Origin: Thermoflexus hugenholtzii JAD2
GTDB lineage: Bacteria; Chloroflexota; Dehalococcoidia; UBA2979
Reading direction: 5' to 3'
DNA: 64,000 nt
NCBI GenBank assembly: GCA_945903275.1
Contig: CAMDNW010000003.1
Coordinates: forward strand, 97,336 to 161,335
Shown here: positions 56,060-63,910 of the stretch, piece by piece
Layout of the letters: the number at the start of each line of letters is the position of its first letter
How positions within the stretch are numbered: position 1 is the stretch's first letter
The notes under the pieces: generated by a model
Databases searched by the model: none
Told to the model about the DNA's origin: nothing
What the model saw: the letters and a program-made list of their open reading frames with translations, nothing else
Program-made: the position numbers and the translations under genes

Positions 56060-57139
56060 ATGAAAGTCCTAGTCATGGGCGGCACGAGGTTCAACGGCCT
56101 CTCGCTCGTCCACGAACTCGTCAAGCACGGTCACCAGGTGACCACCTTCAACCGTGGCGTTTCGGAGGCTGTCCTGCCTCGCAGCGTCCGCCGCCTCTAT
56201 GGCGACCGCAACGACCGCACCGCGTTGTTCGAAATGATGAAGAACGAAGACTTCGATGTCGTACAGGACATCTCCGGCTACACCATCGACGACGTGAAAC
56301 CGCTCGTGGACGCGTTCAAAGGCCGCATCGGTCACTACATCTTCGCCGGCTCCACCGTGATCTACGCCGACACCAAAGTGCTCCCCATCCGCGAGGAGAC
56401 CCACCCCGTCGACGAAGGCCCCAAGCAAGGCGACTACGGCAAGAACAAGATCCTCGTGGAGCGTTATCTCTTCAACGAGTACCGCCAGAACGGCTTCCCC
56501 GCCACGGTAATGTCGTTCTCGATGGTCTTCGGCCCGAACAACAACAACGTGGAGCGCGAGCAGCGCGTGTTCATGCGCCTGCTCACCGGTCGTCCCATCC
56601 TCCTCCCCGGCGACGGTCTGACCGTGCAGCAGATCGGCCACGTCGACGACGAGGCGAAGGCCATGCGCATGGCGATGCTCAACCGGAACACCTTCGGCAA
56701 GCGCTACAACGTCACCGGCAAGGACTACTGGACCGACGAGGGCTACATGGACACCTTTGCCGAGGTCGTCGGTGCGACGCCCACCAAGGTCTACATCCCC
56801 GACGCCCTGATGGACGACATGTTCGAGGATCGCATCTCGCTCTCCGGCTCCACCGTCCGTCTCCGCGAGGCGCGCACCGGCCTCCAGCCCAATGAGTCGA
56901 ACAGCCGCTTCATGAACAGCCTCGTCCAGCGCCTCAACCCGCAACTGCACGGCTGGAAGCACAACACCGTCTTCGCCATCGACCGCATGCAGGAAGACTT
57001 CGGCTTTACCCCCGAGTTCACGTTCCAGTCGGCCGTCGAGCACACCTACGACTGGTTCCGTCGCGAAGGTCTGGAGAAGGAGCGCCAGTATGACTGGTCG
57101 TGGGAAGACCAGATGCTTGATATGGTTCGCCGGGCCTAA
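56060..57139 (+). CDS. NAD-dependent epimerase/dehydratase family protein
   Basis: 359-residue extended SDR. The N-terminal nucleotide-binding MKVLVMGGTRFNGLSLVHEL is the GGTRFxG form typical of the CSP41-like branch; YGKNKILVERYLF supplies the catalytic Tyr-x3-Lys. The middle PGDGLTVQQIGHVDDEAKAM and the C-terminal FAIDRMQEDFGFTPEF are also usual. ATG at 56060 with a G-rich RBS. It is 163 bases from the ferredoxin gene, so it may have its own promoter. Sugar-nucleotide or RNA-binding roles exist in this branch. Confidence 0.85.
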   Translation: MKVLVMGGTRFNGLSLVHELVKHGHQVTTFNRGVSEAVLPRSVRRLYGDRNDRTALFEMMKNEDFDVVQDISGYTIDDVKPLVDAFKGRIGHYIFAGSTVIYADTKVLPIREETHPVDEGPKQGDYGKNKILVERYLFNEYRQNGFPATVMSFSMVFGPNNNNVEREQRVFMRLLTGRPILLPGDGLTVQQIGHVDDEAKAMRMAMLNRNTFGKRYNVTGKDYWTDEGYMDTFAEVVGATPTKVYIPDALMDDMFEDRISLSGSTVRLREARTGLQPNESNSRFMNSLVQRLNPQLHGWKHNTVFAIDRMQEDFGFTPEFTFQSAVEHTYDWFRREGLEKERQYDWSWEDQMLDMVRRA

Positions 57140-57171
57140 CCACATCGCATCGCATCAGTTGAGGAGTACCC

Positions 57172-57573
57172 ATGAACACCACCACCGTCGCCCGCGTGAT
57201 CGCCGCTGCCCGCGTCGAGGCCGAACGCGTCGGCAAGCCTGTGACGATCGCCGTGCTCGATGTTGCTGGTGTCGCGCTCGGCCTTGAGCGCTTCGGCGAT
57301 CCTGGCACGTTCACCTCGCTCGTCGCCGACGGCAAGGCAATGGCCACAGTGTCTATGGGCCGTGACTCTTCGCAACTGGCTGCAATGGCCGAACGCAATC
57401 CCATGATCGTGCACGCGATGATCGCCCGCCTCGGCGGACGCTTCGTCGCCGTCGCCGGAGGCGTGCTGCTCATACAGAGTGGCGTGCCCGTAGGTGCCAT
57501 CGGTGTCTCCGGCGCAACGGCCGACGAGGATGAGCAAATCGCGAAAGCGGGTGCAGCCGGACTCGGAACCTAG
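57172..57573 (+). CDS. GlcG/HbpS family haem-binding protein
   Basis: 133 residues. ARVIAAARVEAERVGKPVTI, DVAGVALGLERFGDP, AMATVSMGRDSSQLAAMAER, GGVLLIQSGVPVGAIGVSGA and DEQIAKAG are typical of the family (PF03928). glcG occurs in the glycolate-oxidase operon of several bacteria; here it lies close to the glyoxylate-forming mcl. Starts 32 bases after the epimerase gene. Members bind haem or cobalamin or sense oxidants; the specific ligand is unknown. Confidence 0.9.
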   Translation: MNTTTVARVIAAARVEAERVGKPVTIAVLDVAGVALGLERFGDPGTFTSLVADGKAMATVSMGRDSSQLAAMAERNPMIVHAMIARLGGRFVAVAGGVLLIQSGVPVGAIGVSGATADEDEQIAKAGAAGLGT

Positions 57574-57593
57574 CAGCAGTACTTGGTACTGCC

Positions 57594-57624
57594 TCCTGGC
57601 GGGCGAGACAATCGCCCGCCAGGA
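57594..57624. terminator. Bidirectional terminator after glcG-like gene
   Basis: A 13-bp perfect stem (57594-57606 with 57612-57624) and 5-base loop GACAA, between the glcG-like gene and the converging small zinc-ribbon frame. Confidence 0.85.
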
Positions 57625-57631
57625 TCTGCCG

Positions 57632-57784
57632 CTAGTTGTGGCTGTTCGACCCAGCCGCTTGCTGACCGCCAAGCATCGCGCGGAGCCGTTCCTGAGCCGC
57701 GCCACGCAGTGCGCGCGCCTCCTCATTCGTGAACGTCGAGTTGCAACTGGAACACTCCCACGAAGCAGCACCGCTGGCCAGAAT
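57632..57784 (-). CDS. Possible small CxxC protein without a normal start
   Basis: The minus strand reads GAASWECSSCNSTFTNEEAR then ALRGAAQERLRAMLGGQQ and ends at TAG. A CxxC knuckle plus amphipathic helix looks like a real short protein. Upstream there is no ATG, GTG or TTG in frame before a stop; an ATT at 57782-57784 or CTG next to it would have to serve. It may be a gene that lost its start. A terminator follows it, which supports past expression. Confidence 0.4.
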   Translation of the reverse strand: MLASGAASWECSSCNSTFTNEEARALRGAAQERLRAMLGGQQAAGSNSHN

Positions 57785-57824
57785 GCCACGCCGTACACTG
57801 GTATCACAGCCTCAGGAGGTTCCG

Positions 57825-58565
57825 ATGCCACTCACAGCCGCTGACGTCGAAGCCCTCGCCACCGAACTCGCCACCGCGCACCCGGCGAACATCATTGCCC
57901 GCGCCCAACGCGAGTACGGTGAGGCACTCCGCATCTCGTTCTCTGGCGCGGAGGACGTAGTGCTCATCGACGTGGCCTCGCGCAACAACCTACCGTTCCG
58001 CGTCTTCACCCTCGACACCGCTCGCCTGCACCCACAGACCTACCGCTTCCTCGACACCGTCCGCGAGCGCTATCACGTGAACATCGAGGCCTACTACCCA
58101 CAGCCCGAGGCCGTACAGCAACTCGTTGTCGCCAAGGGCTACTTCTCGTTCTACATCGAAGGCCACGAGGAGTGCTGCGCCATCCGCAAGATAGAGCCGC
58201 TTCGCCGCGCGCTCGCAGACGCCTCCGCCTATGTCACCGGACAGCGCAAAGATCAGAGCCCCGGGACGCGAGCTGACATCCCAGTCGTGCAGATCGACAC
58301 AGCCTTCTCAACGCCCGAGCGCCAACTCGTGAAGTTCAACCCACTCGCGAACTGGTCATCTGACAAGGTCTGGCAGTATATCCGCGAGCACGATGTCCCA
58401 TACAACCCGCTGCACGACATCGGCTTCCGCTCGATCGGCTGCGAACCCTGCACCCGCGCCACAAACCCGGGCGAACACGAGCGCGAGGGCCGCTGGTGGT
58501 GGGAAGAAGCCACCAAACGCGAATGCGGCCTGCACATCATCAACCTTGGCAACGACAGCCACTAG
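57825..58565 (+). CDS. cysH: Assimilatory adenylyl-sulfate (APS/PAPS) reductase
   Basis: 246 residues. The PP-loop-like start LRISFSGAEDVVLIDVA is followed by FTLDTARLHPQTYRFLD. C117-C118 (HEECCAIRK) and C206-C209 (IGCEPCTR) bind a [4Fe-4S] cluster, the mark of APS-using enzymes; the catalytic Cys is C234 in KRECGLH. It reduces APS to sulfite with thioredoxin. RBS CAGGAGG is ideal. No other sulfate-assimilation gene is in the window. Confidence 0.95.
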   Translation: MPLTAADVEALATELATAHPANIIARAQREYGEALRISFSGAEDVVLIDVASRNNLPFRVFTLDTARLHPQTYRFLDTVRERYHVNIEAYYPQPEAVQQLVVAKGYFSFYIEGHEECCAIRKIEPLRRALADASAYVTGQRKDQSPGTRADIPVVQIDTAFSTPERQLVKFNPLANWSSDKVWQYIREHDVPYNPLHDIGFRSIGCEPCTRATNPGEHEREGRWWWEEATKRECGLHIINLGNDSH

Positions 58566-58589
58566 CCGCCGCTGCCCCGCTAGATCGCG

Positions 58590-59137
58590 ACCGCGTCCAC
58601 CGCATAGATCGGCGGCAACATGTCGCACACGCGCAACGCCTTGCCGCCAACCTCGACGCCCCCTACGTCGAAATGGACGCGCTGTTCTGGAAGCCTAACT
58701 GGGTCAGCAGCCCCGATGAAGAGTTCATCCCTGCCTTGCGCGCAGCGACCTAGGCGCCGCCCGCGGTCGCTGCGCGCAACTACCGCAGGCAGACCGGCGA
58801 GGCTGTCTGGCCGCGCGCACAACTGATGGTCTGGCTCGACCTGCCGCTGCACCTCGTGCTCTGGCGCGTGATTCATCGTTCATGGCAGCGCTCGCGGCGC
58901 AAGGAACTGCTCTGGGGCGCGAACACCGAGACGTTCTGGAAACACCTCAAACTCTGGGATCAAAGCGAGTCGCTCATCGCCATCGCCACCCACCGGTCGA
59001 GGCGCGATCGCTACTCCGCGATGCTCACTGACCCTCAGTGGTCGCACACCCGCTTCGTCCGCCTCTGCACACCCCGTGAAGTCGAGGCCTTCACACACGA
59101 CTTCGAGGCCACAGCCCACGCAAAACGCACCGCCTAG
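58590..59137 (+). pseudogene. Decayed P-loop kinase (adenylate-kinase-like)
   Basis: One frame reads RLAANLDAPYVEMDALFWKP, continues to LRAAT, hits TAG (58751-58753), and goes on with NYRRQTGEAVWPRAQLMVWL and a normal C-terminus ending at 59137. This is the FlaR/topology-modulation type of small kinase. The P-loop expected before RLAANLD is present only as a degraded GGNMS in another frame, so nucleotide binding would be lost even without the stop. It directly follows cysH. Confidence 0.75.
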
Positions 59138-59391
59138 AGCAGCGGCCGCCCATGCGCCGCGATCTCCGCATCACGCTCAATCCGCCGCAGCACCTCGCCC
59201 GAGCAGCCGAGAGCCACCATCTGCCGTTCGAACATATCGCGCGTATGGATCGCTTCAAGCACCTGCATACGTGTGAATAGCCCGCTCATGTCCTGTACCA
59301 CCGCGTGATACCGCTTCCATTCGCGATACAGCGACTGGCACTCGTCAGAGTGCTCGTGATCCGGTGCAAATCTGGGCTGTTCGGCCATCAC
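59134..59391 (-). CDS. Small protein of unknown function
   Basis: 85 residues. MMAEQPRFAPDHEHSDECQS then a helical part FTRMQVLEAIHTRDMFERQM and an acidic/basic end. Histidines and a cysteine near the start (DHEHSDEC) could bind metal. It begins 8 bases after rpiB with AGGTAGG upstream, so it is the last gene of the mch-mcd-rpiB operon. Its stop overlaps the end of the converging kinase remnant. Confidence 0.55.
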   Translation of the reverse strand: MMAEQPRFAPDHEHSDECQSLYREWKRYHAVVQDMSGLFTRMQVLEAIHTRDMFERQMVALGCSGEVLRRIERDAEIAAHGRPLL

Positions 59392-59399
59392 CGGCCTAC

Positions 59400-59840
59400 C
59401 TAACTCGTCGGCCCATCATCGATCTGCGCCAACCGTCGGTCGTGTCGTCCGCCCTCGTATGGCGTCGCCAGCCACGTGTCGACAATCGCCAGCGCCGTCG
59501 CCTCGTCCATCATCCGCTGACCCAGCGAGATCATGTTCGCATTGTTATGTTCACGACCGAGGCGAGCCGACTCCACGTTCCAGCACAGCGCACACCGCAC
59601 GCCATGCACGCGGTTCGCCGTCATCGCCTCACCGTTCCCGGACCCGCCGAGCACAATGCCCCGCTCGCACTCCCCACGCGCCACCGCCAGCGCCGTCGGC
59701 CGGATGAACAACGGGTAATCGACCGACGCCTCCGAGTCCGTCCCGAAGTCGACGACCTCGTGCCCCGCCGCGCGCAGATGCGCGGCGATCAACTGCTTGT
59801 ACTGGAAACCCGCGTGATCCGAACCAATGGCGATGCGCAT
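59400..59840 (-). CDS. rpiB: Ribose-5-phosphate isomerase B
   Basis: 146 residues. MRIAIGSDHAGFQYKQLIAA, HEVVDFGTDSEASVDYP, GIVLGGSGNGEAMTANRVHG and RCALCWNVESARLGREHNNAN are standard (in RpiB the active-site Cys is usually in the GGSG-x-G loop; here it appears as GSGNGEA, as in actinobacterial forms that use Glu). It starts 7 bases after mcd, so pentose-phosphate isomerisation is coexpressed with the CoA-ester enzymes. Confidence 0.93.
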   Translation of the reverse strand: MRIAIGSDHAGFQYKQLIAAHLRAAGHEVVDFGTDSEASVDYPLFIRPTALAVARGECERGIVLGGSGNGEAMTANRVHGVRCALCWNVESARLGREHNNANMISLGQRMMDEATALAIVDTWLATPYEGGRHDRRLAQIDDGPTS

Positions 59841-59847
59841 GCCGCTC

Positions 59848-61482
59848 CTACCGTGCCGCCGCGAGCAGGCCTCGACCCACTACTTTAAGTTCGAGGATCG
59901 GCTTCACCCCTTCAAAGATCGGCAGCACCAGCGCGTCCACGACGTAGCGCGAGACCGGATCCTCCTCAGAGTACCCCCACCCGCCGTGCAACTGCTGCGC
60001 GGCCTGCGTCACCGCTACCGCCACATCGCACGACAGCAGCTTCGCCATCGGCGCTTCGAGGCCGCGCGTGTCAAAGTTACGCGCCGCCGCATAGGTCAGT
60101 TGCCGCGCCGCCGCGAGGCGATATGACATCTCGCCGATGCGGTGCTGCGTCAGTTGGTACTCCGCCAGCGTGAGGCCGAACTGCTTCCGCTGCACCACGT
60201 ACTGGCACGCCTTCTCCACCGCCGCCTGCGCAACGCCGCATGCGCGCCCGCCGGTCTGCAACCGGCCTGCCGCGAACCCACCCATCTGCATGGAGAAACC
60301 GTTCCCAAGCCCCGTATCGCCGCCCACGAGGTTGTCATGCGACACCCAGTAGTTGTCGATGGCGATCGTGAACGAGTGCATCCCGCGATAGCCCGGTGTC
60401 GGGTTCGCCGTCCCCGTCATCACGCCGCCCTCGGGCTGCTCGTGCCGCCACTCGTGACCGAGGTACGGCGCCTTCGGCACGATGAAGAGTGAGAGTCCCC
60501 GCCCGCCCTTCGAAACATCCGGGTCGGTACGAACCAGCATCGCCAGCACGTCCGCGCGGCCGGAGAACGTGCTCCACGCCTTCGCGCCGTTGATTCGCCA
60601 GCCGCGCTGACCGTTGTACTCCGCAGGCTCAGCCTTGACCTGCACGCTCGCCGTATCCGACCCGATATCCGGCTCCGTCACCGCGACAGCGACAATGACC
60701 TCACCCGAGGCGAGCTTCGGCAGCCACACCTGCTTCTGCTCCTCCGTGCCGCCCGTGAGGAGCGCCTTCGACAGTATCTCCGGGCGCGTCGTCAGCGACC
60801 CCGCTGCCGCGAGCGATGCCGCCGACAACTCCTCGGTGATCACGATCATCGGCAGGTCACCCATCCCTGTCCCGCCGTACTTCTCGGGAATCGAGGAGCC
60901 GAAGAAGCCCTGCTCCGCGAACTTCGTAATCAGCGACTCGGGCACCAGCAAATCCTGCCGGTGGATGTCCTGCGCAATCGGCACGACTTCGTTCTTGCCG
61001 AAATCTCGCGCGAGAGTGCGCGTGAGCGTCGCCACTTCGTCTTCGAGGTCAAGATTATTCACCCCGCCCGCCGCAATACGCGCCTTGCCGATCTCCCGGA
61101 TGCGCGCCTCGGCCAGTCCACTGCGCACGGCCTCACGCACCGCCTGCGCCTGAATGCGCCCCACCACCTCCGCGACACCGAAATCGTCCCATGCCGCCTC
61201 GACCGCCGAGGCGAGCGCATGCGTGGCCTCAGCGGCATAAGCCCACGCCTCTGCCTCCAGCAACGCGTCACGCCGGCCGGCTGCCGCCAGCCGCTCACCT
61301 GTCGCGGTCAACTCGTGCGCCGCCCGCATTTGCGTCGCAAGGTAGGTAACGCGCTCGGTGTGTACTTGGTGCGCGTCGATGTCCGCGCCACCATTCGTCA
61401 CCTGCGAGGCGTGCGCCAGCGCGGCCGTCATCACTTCCTGCGCCGCATCCACCAGCAGACGCGCAGACTCTAGGTCGCTCAT
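59848..61482 (-). CDS. mcd: Methylsuccinyl-CoA dehydrogenase (acyl-CoA dehydrogenase with long N-terminus)
   Basis: 544 residues: a helical N-terminal extension of about 150 residues, then an acyl-CoA dehydrogenase. AVTEPDIGSDTASVQVKAEP, GWRINGAKAWST, PGYRGMHSFTI, RKQFGLTLAEYQLTQHRIGE and LHGGWGYSEEDPVSR are seen; the catalytic Glu is in PIFEGVKPILE. The extension, overall length and the GYRGM element match, from memory, Mcd of Rhodobacter and Methylobacterium, which oxidises (2S)-methylsuccinyl-CoA to mesaconyl-CoA. mch, whose product uses mesaconyl-CoA, is 27 bases upstream in the same operon. Electrons go to ETF. Confidence 0.85.
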   Translation of the reverse strand: MSDLESARLLVDAAQEVMTAALAHASQVTNGGADIDAHQVHTERVTYLATQMRAAHELTATGERLAAAGRRDALLEAEAWAYAAEATHALASAVEAAWDDFGVAEVVGRIQAQAVREAVRSGLAEARIREIGKARIAAGGVNNLDLEDEVATLTRTLARDFGKNEVVPIAQDIHRQDLLVPESLITKFAEQGFFGSSIPEKYGGTGMGDLPMIVITEELSAASLAAAGSLTTRPEILSKALLTGGTEEQKQVWLPKLASGEVIVAVAVTEPDIGSDTASVQVKAEPAEYNGQRGWRINGAKAWSTFSGRADVLAMLVRTDPDVSKGGRGLSLFIVPKAPYLGHEWRHEQPEGGVMTGTANPTPGYRGMHSFTIAIDNYWVSHDNLVGGDTGLGNGFSMQMGGFAAGRLQTGGRACGVAQAAVEKACQYVVQRKQFGLTLAEYQLTQHRIGEMSYRLAAARQLTYAAARNFDTRGLEAPMAKLLSCDVAVAVTQAAQQLHGGWGYSEEDPVSRYVVDALVLPIFEGVKPILELKVVGRGLLAAAR

Positions 61483-61509
61483 CCCGAAACCCCTATCCGC
61501 CGCGCGGCG

Positions 61510-62583
61510 CTAACGCGCCTTCGGCATCAACACCGTGTAGTCGAGGTCGAGCACCACGTTCTCGTGGTATCGCTCGCGCCCGTTGTCGCCTGTCACTTTG
61601 AACGGCTGCTCCTCGGTCGCCGGGTCGCAGTTCTTCACGCCCACCAGCCGTAGCCGCAGCGCGCCCGCGTCAGGCCGTCCGAGATCGATGCGTTCGATCA
61701 CGTCCGTCCATGCAAACAATGTGTCGCCCGCGAACGTCGGGTTCGAGTGTGTCCCGCCGTTGAAGGCAAGAACGCGGAGCGCGTTCTCTAGGCCGTTGAA
61801 CGAGAGCGCCCGCGTGACCGAGATCACGTGCCCTCCATAAATCACTCGCTTGCCGAACCGCGTCCCCTTCAGTGCATGCGCGTTGAAGTGTGCGCGCGCT
61901 GTGTTTTGGTACAGCCGCGCCGCCATCTGGTGCTCGGCTTCCTCGACGCAGACACCTTCGACATGGTGAATGCGTTCACCCGCTTCGTAGTCACCCCACC
62001 ACGCGCGTCCGCCTGTCACGACCGGGTTGAACACGGTCAGGTCGAGCTGCTGCGGTACATGCAGCGCCGTGGTCGCGACCGACTCCGGCGTCTTCGGTGC
62101 ATCGTCGATGCTCGCGTTCACATCCGGCTGTGACTTGTTGACCAGCACCCAGCGGATGAACGAGAGCACTTCCTCGCCGCGCTGGTTACGCCCCACCGTC
62201 CGCACCCACACCACACCGGTGCCGCCGCCGCTGGACTCTCGTCGCCCTAGCACCGTCGTGTGCGCCTGGAGCGTGTCGCCCGGATATACCGGCGCTCCGA
62301 AGCGCACATCCGCGTACCCGAGGTTAGCGACCGCGTTCAGCGAGACATCCGGCACGGACTTGCCGAACACCGTGTGGAACACCAGCAGATCGTTGATCGT
62401 CTCTCGTTGGAACCCGAGTGCCCGCGCGAACTCCGCGTCACAGTGCAGCGGATACCGGTCAGCCGTCAGTGCGATATACATCGAGGCGTCACCCTCGGTC
62501 ACCGTCCGCGGCACAGCGTGCTCGATCTCGCGCCCGGTGGTGAAGTCCTCGAAATAGTTCCCGATGGTCGCTTTGTCGGCCAC
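61510..62583 (-). CDS. mch: Mesaconyl-CoA hydratase (MaoC double hot-dog)
   Basis: About 357 residues in two hot-dog halves. GNYFEDFTTGREIEHAVPRT, DLLVFHTVFGKSVPDVSLNA, VANLGYADVRFGAPVYPGDT and GVVWVRTVGRNQRGEEVLSF agree closely, from memory, with Mch of Rhodobacter and Chloroflexus. It hydrates mesaconyl-C1-CoA to beta-methylmalyl-CoA, the substrate of Mcl. GTG at 62583 with GGGAGGG just upstream is preferred over an ATG seven codons earlier. First gene of the mch-mcd-rpiB operon. Confidence 0.9.
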   Translation of the reverse strand: MADKATIGNYFEDFTTGREIEHAVPRTVTEGDASMYIALTADRYPLHCDAEFARALGFQRETINDLLVFHTVFGKSVPDVSLNAVANLGYADVRFGAPVYPGDTLQAHTTVLGRRESSGGGTGVVWVRTVGRNQRGEEVLSFIRWVLVNKSQPDVNASIDDAPKTPESVATTALHVPQQLDLTVFNPVVTGGRAWWGDYEAGERIHHVEGVCVEEAEHQMAARLYQNTARAHFNAHALKGTRFGKRVIYGGHVISVTRALSFNGLENALRVLAFNGGTHSNPTFAGDTLFAWTDVIERIDLGRPDAGALRLRLVGVKNCDPATEEQPFKVTGDNGRERYHENVVLDLDYTVLMPKAR

Positions 62584-62698
62584 ACTACCCTCCCGCACGA
62601 GCATTGTAGTCGCGCATGGCCTTACCGAAAGCCGATGCCCCGGGCTTGCACCGCGCCGCTGGCTATACTCGTGTCATTCAGTTTCAAGGGAGTCACAG

Positions 62699-62920
62699 AT
62701 GGGCACAAAGGAACTACAGGCACTCGTCGAGGTGCTCCAGAAGCAACTCGCGCTCGGTCACGACGGCCACGTGATTGGCAGCTGGACCATCCAGTACGAC
62801 AAGGAACGCTCCGCCTTCACTTTCAACAAATGCGAGGATGGCGTCTATTGCGAGGAGCGTCCAGCTGTGATCGGCCTTGACCACGCCGTCCTTGACAAGG
62901 GCGGCCCGCTCTTCGGTTAG
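62699..62920 (+). CDS. Small protein of unknown function
   Basis: 73 residues beginning MGTKELQALVEVLQKQLALG, then WTIQYDKERSAFTFNKCEDG and ending KGGPLFG. GGGAG lies 9 bases upstream of the ATG at 62699. Two cysteines (NKCEDGVYCEE) are close together. It is divergent from mch and 72 bases before the PAC2 gene. Function unknown. Confidence 0.65.
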   Translation: MGTKELQALVEVLQKQLALGHDGHVIGSWTIQYDKERSAFTFNKCEDGVYCEERPAVIGLDHAVLDKGGPLFG

Positions 62921-62959
62921 TACGCCCCACCCCCGTTCGCGCTAGGATCGATGGAGCGG

Positions 62960-62989
62960 CCGCCACCGAGGTGGCCGCCACCGAGGTGG
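62960..62989 (+). repeat. Two tandem copies of a 15-base unit
   Basis: CCGCCACCGAGGTGG occurs at 62960-62974 and again directly at 62975-62989, just before the PAC2 start. The unit carries a GAGGTGG that can serve as ribosome-binding site for the ATG at 62993. If the upstream ATG at 62951 is used instead, the repeat encodes a PPPRW duplication. Confidence 0.9.
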
Positions 62990-62992
62990 CCG

Positions 62993-63910
62993 ATGGCGTC
63001 GCTCCTTCAGACCTACGCTGACCTCAAACCGCTCCGCGACCCGGTCTTCATCGGCGCGTTCGCCGGCCGTAACGGGGGCTCGGCATCCGCTGCCGTTCAG
63101 TACCTCGTCGACCAGTGGCACGGCACGCCGGTCGCAGAAATCGACACCGAGGAAGCATTCGACTTCACGGTGCGCCGGCCAAACGTCCGGCTGCAGGACG
63201 GTCAGCGCGTGGTCGACTGGCCGCTCAACCAGTTCTTCGTCGTCACCTCAGGCGCCCTCAACCATGACTTCATTCTCATGCCCGGTATCGAACCACACCT
63301 CCGCTGGCCATCCTTCGCCGAGGCCATATCCGAGTGCCTCACTGCGCTCGGCTGCCGCACCGCCGTGATCCTCGGCTCGCGCTCCGGCGCGCTCCCGCAC
63401 ACCCGCCCGGTGCCACTGCGCCTCCAGACCACCGCGGCCGCCTTCGCGACCGCCTTCGGCGTCGAGCCCGCGCAGATGAACTACGAAGGCCCCACTGGCG
63501 TCACCACCGTGATCATCGAGCGTCTCGTCCGCGCGGGCATCGTTGGCGCATCGCTCAGCGCCATGACGCCCTTCTACGTGACGGTGGAGCCGAACGCAAA
63601 CGCCGTGATCGCGCTCGTCCAGGCCATCGACCGCGCCTACGAGACACACACCCTGCTCGATGTGCTCCGCGAGAAGGCTCGCGAAGTGGACCAAACCGCC
63701 GAGGACGCCGCCGCACAGTCCGCCGAACTGCGCTCCACCATTGGCGCGCTCGAACAGCAATACGATCGGGCGCGAGTCGGTCAGACGCCGAAGCCCGGCG
63801 CGGAACCGACTGCCGCCGATCTCCCATCGGGTACCGAGGCCGTCGCGCAACTCGAGGAGTTCCTCCGCGGGTTGCAGAACCCGGGCGGCGGCGAGGGTGC
63901 GGCACGCTGA
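62993..63910 (+). CDS. PAC2 family protein
   Basis: 305 residues. PVFIGAFAGRNGGSASAAVQ at the start, FDFTVRRPNVRLQDGQR, GIEPHLRWPSFAEAISEC, and NYEGPTGVTTVIIERLVRAG are the pattern of PAC2 (proteasome-assembly-chaperone-like) proteins common in Actinobacteria, archaea and Chloroflexota. The last 90 residues hold a coiled-coil segment (REVDQTAEDAAAQSAELRST) and an acidic disordered tail (EAVAQLEEFL). Molecular function is unsettled for bacterial members. The 90 bases after it show nothing. Confidence 0.88.
   Translation: MASLLQTYADLKPLRDPVFIGAFAGRNGGSASAAVQYLVDQWHGTPVAEIDTEEAFDFTVRRPNVRLQDGQRVVDWPLNQFFVVTSGALNHDFILMPGIEPHLRWPSFAEAISECLTALGCRTAVILGSRSGALPHTRPVPLRLQTTAAAFATAFGVEPAQMNYEGPTGVTTVIIERLVRAGIVGASLSAMTPFYVTVEPNANAVIALVQAIDRAYETHTLLDVLREKAREVDQTAEDAAAQSAELRSTIGALEQQYDRARVGQTPKPGAEPTAADLPSGTEAVAQLEEFLRGLQNPGGGEGAAR

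Noticed and set aside
59364..60126. Plus-strand Arg/His-rich frames across rpiB and mcd
   Set aside because: They are antisense to two clearly functional genes and have no domain signature.
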